A program made the translations under genes and the position numbers. This document shows positions 34,072-42,298 of a DNA stretch of 64,000 nucleotides, one piece after another. How positions within the stretch are numbered: position 1 is the stretch's first letter; the number at the start of each line of letters is the position of its first letter. Where the stretch lies: contig NZ_JAQFWQ010000009.1 of NCBI RefSeq assembly GCF_027706725.1, positions 39,506 through 103,505 on the forward strand, read 5' to 3'. Under the pieces are notes generated by a model. The model saw only the letters and a list, made by a program, of their open reading frames with translations, was not told the origin of the DNA and did no database searches. The stretch is from Nocardiopsis endophytica (GTDB lineage Bacteria; Actinomycetota; Actinomycetes; Streptosporangiales; Streptosporangiaceae).

Positions 34072-34719
34072 TCAGGGCCGGTACTTCGCCGCGCCGGAGA
34101 ACTCCGCGATGGAACCCCCCTCGGCGATCGACTCCCGGGCCGGGGCCTCGGCGTCCTCCTTCGCCTTCAGAAGGGCGCCGAGGCCCACCGCCTCCTCGGG
34201 CCTGAGGAACGCGGCCCCGTCGGAGTCGGCGAACACGACGTCCCCCGGGTGCACGACCGCGCCCCCGACGGTGACCGGCACGTTGATCGCGCCCTCGATG
34301 CCGGAGATGCGGGTGGTCAGCGGGCTGAAGCCGCGCGAGAGCACCGGGAAGCCGTAGGCGAGGGTCTCGTCGTGGTCGTTGACCGACCCGTCGATCACCG
34401 CGCCCACGGCGCCGCGCGCCTTGGCGGTGAAGGAGACCAGGCCGCCGAAGCAGGAGCGCGCGTGGTCGCCGGACTGGTCGACGACGAGGACGTCGCCGGG
34501 GCGGAGCATGTCGACCGCCATGTGGACGGCGGTGGAGTCCAGGTGGGGGATGCGGACGGTGACGGCGGTGCCGGTGAAGCGCAGCGGGCGCCGGTTCGGC
34601 CGCAGGCCCAGGGCGAAGCCGTGGTCGCGCAGGTGGCCGAGGGTCGAGACGCAGGCCCCGCCGAGTTCGGCGGCGATGCCCTCGTCGATCTGCCGGGGCA
34701 TGTCGTTGACCGTGAACAT
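34072..34719 (-). CDS. RraA-family protein (HMG/CHA-type aldolase relative)
   Basis: A 215-residue RraA-fold protein. The family core is GTAVTVRIPHLDSTAVHMAV, then MLRPGDVLVVDQSGDHARSC, and FGGLVSFTAKARGAVGAVID. Members are class II pyruvate aldolases acting on 4-hydroxy-4-methyl-2-oxoglutarate or 4-carboxy-4-hydroxy-2-oxoadipate, or RNase E inhibitors. The usual active-site pair Arg-Asp (GxxRD) reads GSVND here, so the pyruvate-binding Arg is Asn. It is last in the TRAP operon, 57 nt after dctM, which argues for a catabolic role. Substrate unknown. Confidence 0.8.
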   Translation of the reverse strand: MFTVNDMPRQIDEGIAAELGGACVSTLGHLRDHGFALGLRPNRRPLRFTGTAVTVRIPHLDSTAVHMAVDMLRPGDVLVVDQSGDHARSCFGGLVSFTAKARGAVGAVIDGSVNDHDETLAYGFPVLSRGFSPLTTRISGIEGAINVPVTVGGAVVHPGDVVFADSDGAAFLRPEEAVGLGALLKAKEDAEAPARESIAEGGSIAEFSGAAKYRP

Positions 34720-34776
34720 GGTCGTTCCTTTCGGGGACGGATCGGTGGACGGGCCGGAGCGGGCGCGGGCGGCCGG

Positions 34777-36168
34777 CTACCGCGCGTTCGACAGGTCCGG
34801 GACGAGGGTGACGATGTCGGGGAAGGCGATGAGGGCGGCCACGACCACGGCGTCGGCGGCGATGAACGGCAGGATGCCGCGGAAGACGCGGCCCAGTCCG
34901 GCCTCGGGGACCGACCCCGAGTAGACGAACGCGTTCATCCCGACCGGCGGCGTGATCAGCGCCATCTCGGCGACCTTGACGATGAGCACGCCCAGCCAGA
35001 TGCCGTCGAAGCCGTACCCGACGAGGATCGGGTGCAGCAGCGGCGCCGCGACGAGGATCATCGAGATCCCGTCGAGGAACATGCCCAGCGGCAGCAACAG
35101 CAGCAGGCACAGCACCAGCACGGCGTAGGGGGCAAGGTCGGCGCCGATGACGGCGTCGACGAGCGCGGTGCTGGCCCCGGACAGCGCGAGGAAGTAGGTG
35201 AACACCCCCGCGCCGACCATGAGCAGGAACGTCATCGCGGTCAGCCCGACGGCCTCGCCGACCGAGTCGCCCACGGCGCGCAGCCAGCGCGGCGGGCGGG
35301 TGCGGACGAGCAGGATGACCAGCGCGGACAGCGCGCCGAAGGAGGCGGCCTCGGTGGCGGTGGCCAGCCCGAGGTAGATGGTCCCCACCGACACCAGGAA
35401 GATCACGACGAGGAAGCCGAAGCCGGTGATGTCCGGGCGGGCGCCCGTCGCGCCGCTGTCGGCCTGCTCCCCGGCACCGGCGGCCTCCCGGCCGTCCTTC
35501 TCCGGTGCCTCCCCGCCGCCCGCGCCCCGCACGCCCGCCCGGGCCTTCCGGCGGCGGCGGACGAGCACCGTCAGCACGATGGTGGCCGCGTAGAGCAGGA
35601 TGGTCAGCGCACCGGGGCCGATGCCCGCCAGGAGCAGGTGCCCGATGCTCTCCTCGGTGACCACGCCGTACAGGACGAGCACGATGGACGGCGGGATGAG
35701 GACGCCGAGCGTGCCCCCGGCGCAGACGGTCCCGGCGGCGAGGCGGATGCCGTGCCCGGCCCTGGTGATCGCGTCGGTGGACACGCGCGCCATGGTGGCC
35801 ACGGTCGCCACGCTGGACCCCGTGACCGCCGCGAACATGCCCGACCCCGACAGCGAGGCGAGCGCCGTCCCGCCGGGCAGGCGGCGCAGCACCCGGGAGG
35901 CGAGGTCGAACCCCGCCTGTGCGAGCCGCGCCCGGACGGCGAACACCCCCATCAGGATGAACAGCGGGATGATCGTCAGGGAGTAGTCGGCCGCCGTGGA
36001 GAACGGCTGGTTGGCGACGGTGCTGACCGCGGCCTCCGGACCCCGCAGAAGGACGGTGCCGGTCAGGCCCGCCGTCATGAGCGCGAGGCCGACGTGCAGC
36101 CGGATCGCGAGCAGGGCCAGGAAGAGCGCCAGCACGGCGATGACGACGATGAGCGTTCCGGCGGTCAT
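34777..36168 (-). CDS. dctM: TRAP transporter large permease (DctM)
   Basis: A 463-residue membrane subunit with about 12 transmembrane helices. Family marks are IPLFILMGVFAVRARL, FAAVTGSSVATVATMARVST, GGTLGVLIPPSIVLVLYGVV and ITPPVGMNAFVYSG. A hydrophilic loop of about 45 residues (about 195-245, Glu/Gly/Ala-rich) splits the protein in the middle. ATG at 36168 overlaps the dctQ stop (ATGA). The open frame further upstream is antisense noise. With DctQ and DctP it imports an organic acid using the sodium or proton gradient. Confidence 0.93.
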   Translation of the reverse strand: MTAGTLIVVIAVLALFLALLAIRLHVGLALMTAGLTGTVLLRGPEAAVSTVANQPFSTAADYSLTIIPLFILMGVFAVRARLAQAGFDLASRVLRRLPGGTALASLSGSGMFAAVTGSSVATVATMARVSTDAITRAGHGIRLAAGTVCAGGTLGVLIPPSIVLVLYGVVTEESIGHLLLAGIGPGALTILLYAATIVLTVLVRRRRKARAGVRGAGGGEAPEKDGREAAGAGEQADSGATGARPDITGFGFLVVIFLVSVGTIYLGLATATEAASFGALSALVILLVRTRPPRWLRAVGDSVGEAVGLTAMTFLLMVGAGVFTYFLALSGASTALVDAVIGADLAPYAVLVLCLLLLLPLGMFLDGISMILVAAPLLHPILVGYGFDGIWLGVLIVKVAEMALITPPVGMNAFVYSGSVPEAGLGRVFRGILPFIAADAVVVAALIAFPDIVTLVPDLSNAR

Positions 36169-36719
36169 CGGCGGCCTCCGTCCTCGTGGCGGGCGGTCCC
36201 GGCGCCCTCCGCCGTGTCGGCCCCGCCGGAGCGCAGGGCGCGCAGCCCTTGCGCCTCCTTGGCGACCGCGGCGGCGAAGAAGAGCAGGAAGGACGCGAAG
36301 AGCACGAGCTTGGCGGGCCACGTGGCCAGCCGGAGGATGTCGTTGGTCGTCTCCCCGCGGTCGATCGCGGAGAGCAGGACCTCGCCCAGCCCCCACACGA
36401 TCAGTGACCCGAGGGCCGCCAGGAGCACGAGCCGGAGCACGGACAGGACCGTGCGCGCCCGCCGTCCCAGCCGCATCTCGACGAGCCCGACGGAGACGTG
36501 CTGCCCTCCGGTCTCCGCCGAGGCGAGGCCGAGGAAGGCGATGGCCACCAGGAGCAGCGTGGAGATGTCCACGGTCCCCAGGACCGACTGCCCCCGCAGG
36601 TTGCGGCCGGCGACGTCGGCGACGGTGAGCAGCATCAGGACCAGGAGCAGCAGCCCGGCGGCGGCGTTGAACACGGTGGCGACCGCCGTGGCCGCGCGCG
36701 GGAGGTGCGGCCGGCTCAT
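36165..36719 (-). CDS. dctQ: TRAP transporter small permease (DctQ)
   Basis: A 184-residue membrane protein with four transmembrane helices: about 14-36 (VFNAAAGLLLLVLMLLTVAD), 50-68, 92-112 and 132-152. It has the family's VADVAGRNLRG motif after helix 1. ATG at 36719 overlaps the dctP stop, and its own stop overlaps dctM. The tail is charged and Gly/Ala-rich. Confidence 0.88.
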   Translation of the reverse strand: MSRPHLPRAATAVATVFNAAAGLLLLVLMLLTVADVAGRNLRGQSVLGTVDISTLLLVAIAFLGLASAETGGQHVSVGLVEMRLGRRARTVLSVLRLVLLAALGSLIVWGLGEVLLSAIDRGETTNDILRLATWPAKLVLFASFLLFFAAAVAKEAQGLRALRSGGADTAEGAGTARHEDGGRR

Positions 36720-37828
36720 CGCTGCGCCCCTTCCATGCACTCGGCCAGCGGAGCGGTGTAGTCGGAGGCCGCGGACTCCTCCTCGATGATCCGCCGGTAG
36801 TCGTCGAGAACGGACCGCGCGTCGTAGCCGCGCTCCTCATAGCGGGCGACCCAGTCCTCGGCCACCCCGGCCTTCTCCTTCCAGGCCGCGACCTCCTCCT
36901 CGGGCAGGGAGGTGAACTCCGCCCCGGAGGCGTCGAGCTCCTCGCACGAGGTGTCCCCGAGCGCCCCCATCTCCTCCAGGCCGTTGGCGATGCCGTTCTC
37001 CGAGGCGCTGAGCAGCGCCTTCCGGTAGCCCTCCGGCATGGAGTCGAACAGGTCCCCGTTGATGACGACGATCGAGGACGAGTAGGCCCCGATCCCGGGG
37101 TCGGTGATGTAGGGCGTGGTCTCCGACAGGCCGAAGGTGGGCAGGTTCGCCAGGGCCAGCGAGGTGTAGCCGTCCACGACGCCGCGGGACATCGACTCGT
37201 AGATGTCGGTGGCCGTCATCGCGACCGGGTTGGCCCCGGCGGCGAGCATGACCTCCGAGGTCAGGCCGCCCGCGCGGATGCTCATCCCGCGCAGGTCGTC
37301 CAGGCCGCCGACCTTCTCGCGGGTCCCGATCGCGTTGACGCCGAGCGGGAGCGGGAAGAGCAGGCGCACGCCCTGCCGGTCGAAGTCCTCGCGGTAGACC
37401 TCGTTCTCCTCGTAGAGCCGCTCGATCGCCCTCATCTGCACCTCGGGGTTGCGGGTCTCGAACGGGAGCTCGACGACGGTGAACATGGACAGGTCCGAGG
37501 CCGCGTAGATGGACCCGACCTGGGCGGCGTCGGCGCGCCCGTCCAGCGTCGCCTGGACCGACTCGTCGGCGCCGACGAGGCTCTCGGAGTAGTGCAGCCG
37601 GACGGTGACACCGCCGCCGGTCAGCTCCTCGACCTCATCGGCCCAGCGCTGGGCCGCGCGCGACTGGTCGGAGGTCGGGTTGGAGTAGGTCGTGTAGTGC
37701 AGGACATAGGTGTCCGGAGTGCCGCAGGCGGTCAGTCCGACCGCGGCGGCCGCCAGGGCGGTGCCCGTGGCGGCGGCCGCGGTGAGCCGCCGGGCGCCGC
37801 CGCGGGGGCGGTTCGCACGTGGCCTCAT
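36716..37828 (-). CDS. dctP: TRAP transporter substrate-binding lipoprotein (DctP)
   Basis: A 370-residue extracytoplasmic solute receptor. The signal peptide ends in a lipobox, VGLTAC (Cys about 34), so it is membrane-anchored. The mature domain shows VQATLDGRADAAQVGSIYAA, VVELPFETRNPEVQMRAIER and GLDDLRGMSIRAGGLTSEVM, in which an Arg (SIRAGG) sits where TRAP receptors bind the substrate carboxylate. ATG at 37828 is the only plausible start before the signal peptide. The gene starts 2 nt after the amidase stop. Confidence 0.92.
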   Translation of the reverse strand: MRPRANRPRGGARRLTAAAATGTALAAAAVGLTACGTPDTYVLHYTTYSNPTSDQSRAAQRWADEVEELTGGGVTVRLHYSESLVGADESVQATLDGRADAAQVGSIYAASDLSMFTVVELPFETRNPEVQMRAIERLYEENEVYREDFDRQGVRLLFPLPLGVNAIGTREKVGGLDDLRGMSIRAGGLTSEVMLAAGANPVAMTATDIYESMSRGVVDGYTSLALANLPTFGLSETTPYITDPGIGAYSSSIVVINGDLFDSMPEGYRKALLSASENGIANGLEEMGALGDTSCEELDASGAEFTSLPEEEVAAWKEKAGVAEDWVARYEERGYDARSVLDDYRRIIEEESAASDYTAPLAECMEGAQR

Positions 37829-37830
37829 GG

Positions 37831-38631
37831 TCAGCCTCCCGCGGGTGCCACGCGGTAGCGCCGGAGGGACAGGGCGGGGTTGACCGCGCGGACGTGGTCG
37901 ATCCGCTCGCGCTCCAGGGCGGCCGTGCCGATGCCCGGCGCCTCGCCGAGCGCGGCGACGGCGATGCCCATCGGGTCGACGACGGCGCTGTTGCCCGACC
38001 CGGCGGGACCGCTCTGGCCGGCCGCGAGCACGTAGACGGTGTTCTCGATCGCCCGCGCGCGCACCAGGGTGTTCCAGTGGTACTCCTTGAGCGGGCCGGG
38101 CACCCATTCGGCGGGCAGGGCGACGGCGTCGGCCCCGGCGTCGGCGAGGACCCGCGTGGTCTCCGGGAAGCGCAGGTCGTAGCAGGTCTGCATGCCCACG
38201 GTGAAGCCGTCGACCTCCAGGAGGCCCGGCTCGCCCGGGTCGGCGGCGATGACGCGGTCGGACTCCCGGTAGCCGAAGGCGTCGTAGAGGTGCACCTTGC
38301 GGTAGACGGCCGCGACCCCTCCGCCCTGGAGGCCCACCAGGGTGTTGTGGATGCGCCCGTTCCCGGCCGCCTCGTTCACCCCGGCGATGACGGTGAGGCC
38401 GAGCCCGGCGGCGACGGCGGCCAGGCGGGTCACGGCCGGCCCGTCGAGCGGCTCGGCGCTGTCGACGAACCGGTCGTCCATGGCGGGGGCGGTGAAGACC
38501 GCGTACTCGGGAAGGACGGCCAGGCGGGCGCCGCGCCCGGCGGCCTCGCCCAGCAGCGCCTCGATCGTCGCCAGGTTCGCGTCCTTGTCCTCGGCGGGCG
38601 CGAACTGGACGACTGCGGCGGTCAGGCTCAT
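37831..38631 (-). CDS. Carbon-nitrogen hydrolase (nitrilase superfamily amidase)
   Basis: A 266-residue nitrilase-fold amidase. The catalytic triad is visible: Glu42 (VLPEYAVF), Lys112 (YRKVHLYDAFGY) and Cys150 (GMQTCYDLRFPE). Length and motifs are closest to omega-amidase/deaminated glutathione amidase types, which cut amides of 2-oxo acids. ATG at 38631 overlaps the stop of the aldolase gene. In this operon it could release ammonia from an imported amide before aldol cleavage (inference). Confidence 0.88.
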   Translation of the reverse strand: MSLTAAVVQFAPAEDKDANLATIEALLGEAAGRGARLAVLPEYAVFTAPAMDDRFVDSAEPLDGPAVTRLAAVAAGLGLTVIAGVNEAAGNGRIHNTLVGLQGGGVAAVYRKVHLYDAFGYRESDRVIAADPGEPGLLEVDGFTVGMQTCYDLRFPETTRVLADAGADAVALPAEWVPGPLKEYHWNTLVRARAIENTVYVLAAGQSGPAGSGNSAVVDPMGIAVAALGEAPGIGTAALERERIDHVRAVNPALSLRRYRVAPAGG

Positions 38632-39401
38632 CGACGGCTCCTCTGCTCGTTCTCGATCTCCCGCAGGGCGTCGAGCGCTCCGGTGAACCCGGACAGCAGC
38701 GCCCCGTACTGCATGGTGGTGACGATGGTCCCGGCGCCCTCCTCCACGGCCAGGCGCTTCTCCGCGTCGCTCCAGGCGGGCAGGGTCCACGGCTTGCCCG
38801 CGGCCCGCGCGGCGCGGGCGATCCCGCGCAGGTCCTCCAGGTCGTCCGGGCCGACGGTGTAGGCGCCGCGCCCGCGGCGCAGCGACAGGTCGGAGGGGCC
38901 GATGAAGACGCCGTCGACCACGGGCAGCGCGAGGATCCGCTCGACCTCCTCCAGCGCCGAGGCGTCCTCGATCATCGGGTAGCAGCGGGTCACGGCGTCC
39001 TGCTCGGCGACCCAGGCGTCGGTGAACCCCCGGTACCCGCAGGTGCGGCCCCCGGCGAAGGAGCGGTCGCCCAGCGGGGGGAACTTCGCGTAGCCGCAGA
39101 CCCGGGCGGCGTGCTCGGCGGACTCGATGTGCGGGACGGCCACGGCGTCCGCGCCGAAGTCCAGGGCCTGCTGGATCGGGCCGCGCTCGGGGCCCAGCAC
39201 CTTGGCGACGACCTCCATGCCGGTGCTGCGGGCGAAGGGGATCAGCCAGTCGAGGGCCGCCAGGTCGAACAGCCCGTGCTCGATGTCGAGGACGACGGTG
39301 CCGTATCCGGCGAGGTGCGCCATCTCCACGGCGGCGGCCGACGGCTCGGACAGCCAGACGCCGTGTCGCGGTGTCCTCTGAGATTCCTCCGGGTCGTGCA
39401 T
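38628..39401 (-). CDS. HpcH/HpaI-family class II aldolase
   Basis: A 257-residue TIM-barrel aldolase. Conserved parts are GTVVLDIEHGLFDLAALDWL, QQALDFGADAVAVPHIESAE, KFPPLGDRSFAGGR, CYPMIEDASALEEV (metal ligand Glu) and VDGVFIGPSDLSLRRG. Such enzymes cleave 4-hydroxy-2-oxo acids to pyruvate plus an aldehyde or oxo acid. The usual VRVP strand reads VAKVLG. ATG at 39401 (MHDPEESQ) follows GGGGGGACATCC; upstream codons overlap the regulatory region. It is the first gene of the catabolic operon and is divergent from the GntR gene. Confidence 0.88.
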   Translation of the reverse strand: MHDPEESQRTPRHGVWLSEPSAAAVEMAHLAGYGTVVLDIEHGLFDLAALDWLIPFARSTGMEVVAKVLGPERGPIQQALDFGADAVAVPHIESAEHAARVCGYAKFPPLGDRSFAGGRTCGYRGFTDAWVAEQDAVTRCYPMIEDASALEEVERILALPVVDGVFIGPSDLSLRRGRGAYTVGPDDLEDLRGIARAARAAGKPWTLPAWSDAEKRLAVEEGAGTIVTTMQYGALLSGFTGALDALREIENEQRSRR

Positions 39402-39481
39402 GCGGATGTCCCCCCTGGTCGTACGGTGTCGGACGGGTGCGGATGTGACGGGCGCCATCGGTATATGCACTGTGGACGACA

Positions 39482-39489
39482 TGTATACA
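39482..39489. promoter_or_regulatory. Candidate GntR operator TGTATACA
   Basis: A perfect 8 bp palindrome in the 124 bp gap between the divergent aldolase and GntR genes. A related half site, GTATATGCAC, lies about 22 bp to the left. FadR-subfamily regulators bind short palindromes of this kind. The placement would control both directions. Confidence 0.5.
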
Positions 39490-39525
39490 CGTGGCATGCC
39501 GGAGCTGTAAAGGTAAGCTGAGTCC

Positions 39526-40197
39526 GTGTCAGACCAAAGGAAGAGCGGCAGGACCGGCGGACCGCGGCCCTCGGCGCGCGACCGCGCCTACGACTGGATC
39601 GGCTCGGCCATCCTGTCCGGGGTGTACGCCGAAGGGCAGTTCCTCGACGAGGTCGCCCTGGCGCGGGAGGTCGGGACCTCCCGGACGCCCGTGCGCGAGG
39701 CCCTCCACCGGCTGCAGGCCGAGCGCTACGTCGAGCTCGTCCCCCGCCGCGGTGCCCAGGTCAGGGTCGTCACCGCCACCGAGATGCAGGAGATCTACCA
39801 GGCGCGGTTCGTCATCGAGTCCGACTGCGCGCGCCGGATCTGCGAGCGGGGCCGCGGCGCCCCCGCCGGGTTCGGCGATCTCATCGAGGCGATGGAGGCC
39901 GCCGGCCGGGAGCGGAACTGGAACGAGATGGCCCAGCTCGACCAGGCCTTCCACGCCTCCCTCGTCCGCCACCACGGCAACGCCGTGCTGGCCGAGATGT
40001 ACGACGCCATGCGGCCCCGGCACGTGCGCCTGGCCGTGCGGACCATCACCGAGGCCCCCGAGCGCCTCCCCGTCATCGAGCGCGAGCACCGCGAGCTCGA
40101 CGCCGCCCTCAGCGCCAACGACGGCGAGCGCAGCGTGGAGCTGCTGAAGGTCCACCTCCGGGAGGTGCCCGAGCTCGTCCGTGCCTTCTCCGGGTGA
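39526..40197 (+). CDS. GntR-family regulator, FadR/FCD subfamily
   Basis: A 223-residue regulator. The winged HTH is LDEVALAREVGTSRTPVREA followed by LHRLQAERYVELVPRRGAQV. The FCD ligand domain has the metal ligands Asp in QLDQAFHASLVRHHGN and His in EREHRELDAALSANDG plus KVHLREV. FCD regulators sense small carboxylic acids, which fits control of the adjacent TRAP/aldolase operon. GTG at 39526 is taken as start (MSDQRKSGRT). Confidence 0.92.
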   Translation: MSDQRKSGRTGGPRPSARDRAYDWIGSAILSGVYAEGQFLDEVALAREVGTSRTPVREALHRLQAERYVELVPRRGAQVRVVTATEMQEIYQARFVIESDCARRICERGRGAPAGFGDLIEAMEAAGRERNWNEMAQLDQAFHASLVRHHGNAVLAEMYDAMRPRHVRLAVRTITEAPERLPVIEREHRELDAALSANDGERSVELLKVHLREVPELVRAFSG

Positions 40198-40214
40198 CCG
40201 GGGCCGGGCGCGGA

Positions 40215-41468
40215 TCAGGCGAGGTACACCGCCGCCAGGGCGAATGCGGCGGCGCCCGCGCCTACGGCGGTCCGGAAGGGGCGCGACGCCGCCCACCCCC
40301 GCCACGGCCCCTCGAAGCGCCGGAACGCCGCGCACAGGACCGCCAGGACCAGCGCGAACACGGGCAGCCAGGCGAGCCGGGCGGCGATCCAGCCGATGCC
40401 CTCGGGGGCCGAGGTCAGCCCGGCGACCGGCGTCTGGACCAGCGCGGCGGCGAACGCGGGCACGGCGGCGGCCGTCAGGTGCCAGCAGAAGACGGTCAGC
40501 GCCCCCAGGTTCACCGCGGCCACGGGCGCCCATGCGGCGGGGCGGTGCAGCAGTCGCTCCAGCGGCCCGCGCAGCAGGACGGCGGCGCCGGTCTGGACGG
40601 CGGCCAGGGCCGGGACGAACAGCGATGGCGGGTTCAGGTTGGAGCGCCCCGCCCCGGGCAGGCCCACCGCGCTCGCCGGGTAGTCCAGCACGAGCACCAG
40701 CACCGCGAGTGCCGCCGCGCCGCCCGCCACCAGGCCCCACGCCAGACGGCGGGTCAGGCGCCCGCGGGCCCAGGAGACGCCCAGGAGGTAGGCGAACAGC
40801 CAGGCCGGCAGCACCGACGCGAAGCCGGCCCAGGCGGGGGCGTGCGCGCCCCAGGGGCCGTAGAGGAGGAGGTCCACGGCGGCGACGGGGACGACCAGGG
40901 CGGCCGCGGCCCACGGACCCACACGGCGCTCGGCGGCGACGGCGAGCGGGGTGAGCAGCGTCGCGGCCAGGTAGACCCCGATGAACCACAGCGGTTGGAG
41001 GACCAGCAGCACCAGGCTCCGCAGAGTGGCGTCGGGGACCCCTGCCGCGGCCAGGAGCACGGCCGCCGCGCCCCAGACGGCGGCGACCAGCACCACAGGG
41101 CGGCCGAGCCTGCGGGCGCGGGAGAGCAGCCAGGACCGTTCGGATTCCCCGCGCTCCCGGGCGCGGTCCAGCGCGAGGGTCGATACGTAGCCTCCCACCA
41201 GGAAGAACAGGGCGAGGGTCTGGAGCACCCAGCTCAAGGGGGCGAGCTGGGGCAGGTCGCGCAGCGGGCTGGAGATCCGCAGCCCGCCGTCGCCCCAGAG
41301 GACGAGTGCGGTGACGAGCCAGTGGCCCAGCACGATTCCGCCCACGCCGAGCGCACGCAGCCCGTCGAGCGCCCGTTCCCGGTCGGGTGGCGTGGCGGAG
41401 TCCAGCCGCCGGAGGGCGTGCCCGAGCCGCGACCGTGCGGCCGCGCCCCATCGTGTGCCCGCGTCCAT
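40215..41468 (-). CDS. Acyltransferase-3 family membrane protein
   Basis: A 417-residue integral membrane protein with about ten helices. The opening RALDGLRALGVGGIVLGHWL carries the Arg and His typical of acyltransferase-3 (OafA-like) proteins. ALFFLVGGYVSTLALDRARE matches the family's FF(V/L)xG block. These enzymes acetylate or acylate surface glycans or natural products. ATG at 41468 (MDAGTRWG) has GGGGCGG upstream; ATG 41519 is an in-frame alternative adding 17 residues. It converges on the GntR gene with a 17 nt gap. Substrate unknown. Confidence 0.78.
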   Translation of the reverse strand: MDAGTRWGAAARSRLGHALRRLDSATPPDRERALDGLRALGVGGIVLGHWLVTALVLWGDGGLRISSPLRDLPQLAPLSWVLQTLALFFLVGGYVSTLALDRARERGESERSWLLSRARRLGRPVVLVAAVWGAAAVLLAAAGVPDATLRSLVLLVLQPLWFIGVYLAATLLTPLAVAAERRVGPWAAAALVVPVAAVDLLLYGPWGAHAPAWAGFASVLPAWLFAYLLGVSWARGRLTRRLAWGLVAGGAAALAVLVLVLDYPASAVGLPGAGRSNLNPPSLFVPALAAVQTGAAVLLRGPLERLLHRPAAWAPVAAVNLGALTVFCWHLTAAAVPAFAAALVQTPVAGLTSAPEGIGWIAARLAWLPVFALVLAVLCAAFRRFEGPWRGWAASRPFRTAVGAGAAAFALAAVYLA

Positions 41469-41608
41469 GTCCGCCCCAGTGAGCCCGGCGCCCGCCGTTC
41501 GGCGCCCCCTGTCCTCCATTGATGCCCGGCCGGGGCCGCGGCGTCGTCGCCCTGGGGAGCGATGCGCCACGTCACCTCAAAGGGGGAGGGGCGGGCCGGC
41601 AGGGGTGG

Positions 41609-42289
41609 TCAGACGACGCCGTTCTCGTAGGCGAAGACCACGGCCTGGGTCCGGTCGCGGAGGCCCAGTTTCATCAGGATCCGGCCCACGTGGGTCTTCA
41701 CCGTCTGCTCGGACAGCACCAGTTCCTCGGCGATCTCGCCGTTGGACAGGCCCCTGGCCACCAGGCGCAGGACGTCCGCCTCGCGCGGGGTCAGGGAGGA
41801 GTAGGCCTCCGGGCGGGCCGTCGCCCGTTCGCGGCGGCGGGCGGCGATGTCGGCGATCAGGCGCTTGGTCACCGACGGCGCCAGCAGCGCATCCCCCCGC
41901 GCCACCGTGCGCACCGCCGCGCGCAGGTCGTCGACCGGGGCGTCCTTGAGCAGGAACCCGCTGGCGCCCGCCCCCAGCGCCTCGTACACGTACTCGTCCA
42001 GATCGAACGTGGTGAGGACCAGCACCTTCGTGCCGGTTCCGGCCGCGTCCCCGGTGCCGTCGGCAGGGGAGTCCGAAGTGATGCGGCGCGTGGCCTCCAG
42101 GCCGTCCATCGCGGGCATGCGCACGTCCATCACGACCACGTCCGGCCGGTGCTCGCCCGCCAGCCGCACGGCCTCCCGGCCGTCGGCGGCCTGCGCCACC
42201 ACGCTGATGTCCTCGGCCGCGTCCAGGAGCGCGGCGATCCCGTCGCGCACCATGGCCTGGTCGTCTGCGACTATCACGGAGATCGGCAC
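41609..42289 (-). CDS. NarL/LuxR-type response regulator
   Basis: A 226-residue response regulator. Receiver domain residues 1-125 with acidic pocket DD (VIVADDQAMVRDG), phospho-acceptor Asp in DVVVMDVRMPAMDG (about 54), Thr in VLVLTTFD and Lys in FLLKDAP. The LuxR HTH is at 165-220 (LTPREADVLRLVARGLSNGE, IAEELVLSEQTVKTHVGRIL). A short Gly/Thr-rich insert (GTGDAAGTGT) lies between beta3 and beta4. GTG at 42289 starts it 9 nt after the kinase stop, so the two form an operon. Confidence 0.93.
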   Translation of the reverse strand: MPISVIVADDQAMVRDGIAALLDAAEDISVVAQAADGREAVRLAGEHRPDVVVMDVRMPAMDGLEATRRITSDSPADGTGDAAGTGTKVLVLTTFDLDEYVYEALGAGASGFLLKDAPVDDLRAAVRTVARGDALLAPSVTKRLIADIAARRRERATARPEAYSSLTPREADVLRLVARGLSNGEIAEELVLSEQTVKTHVGRILMKLGLRDRTQAVVFAYENGVV

Positions 42290-42298
42290 CGGACCACC

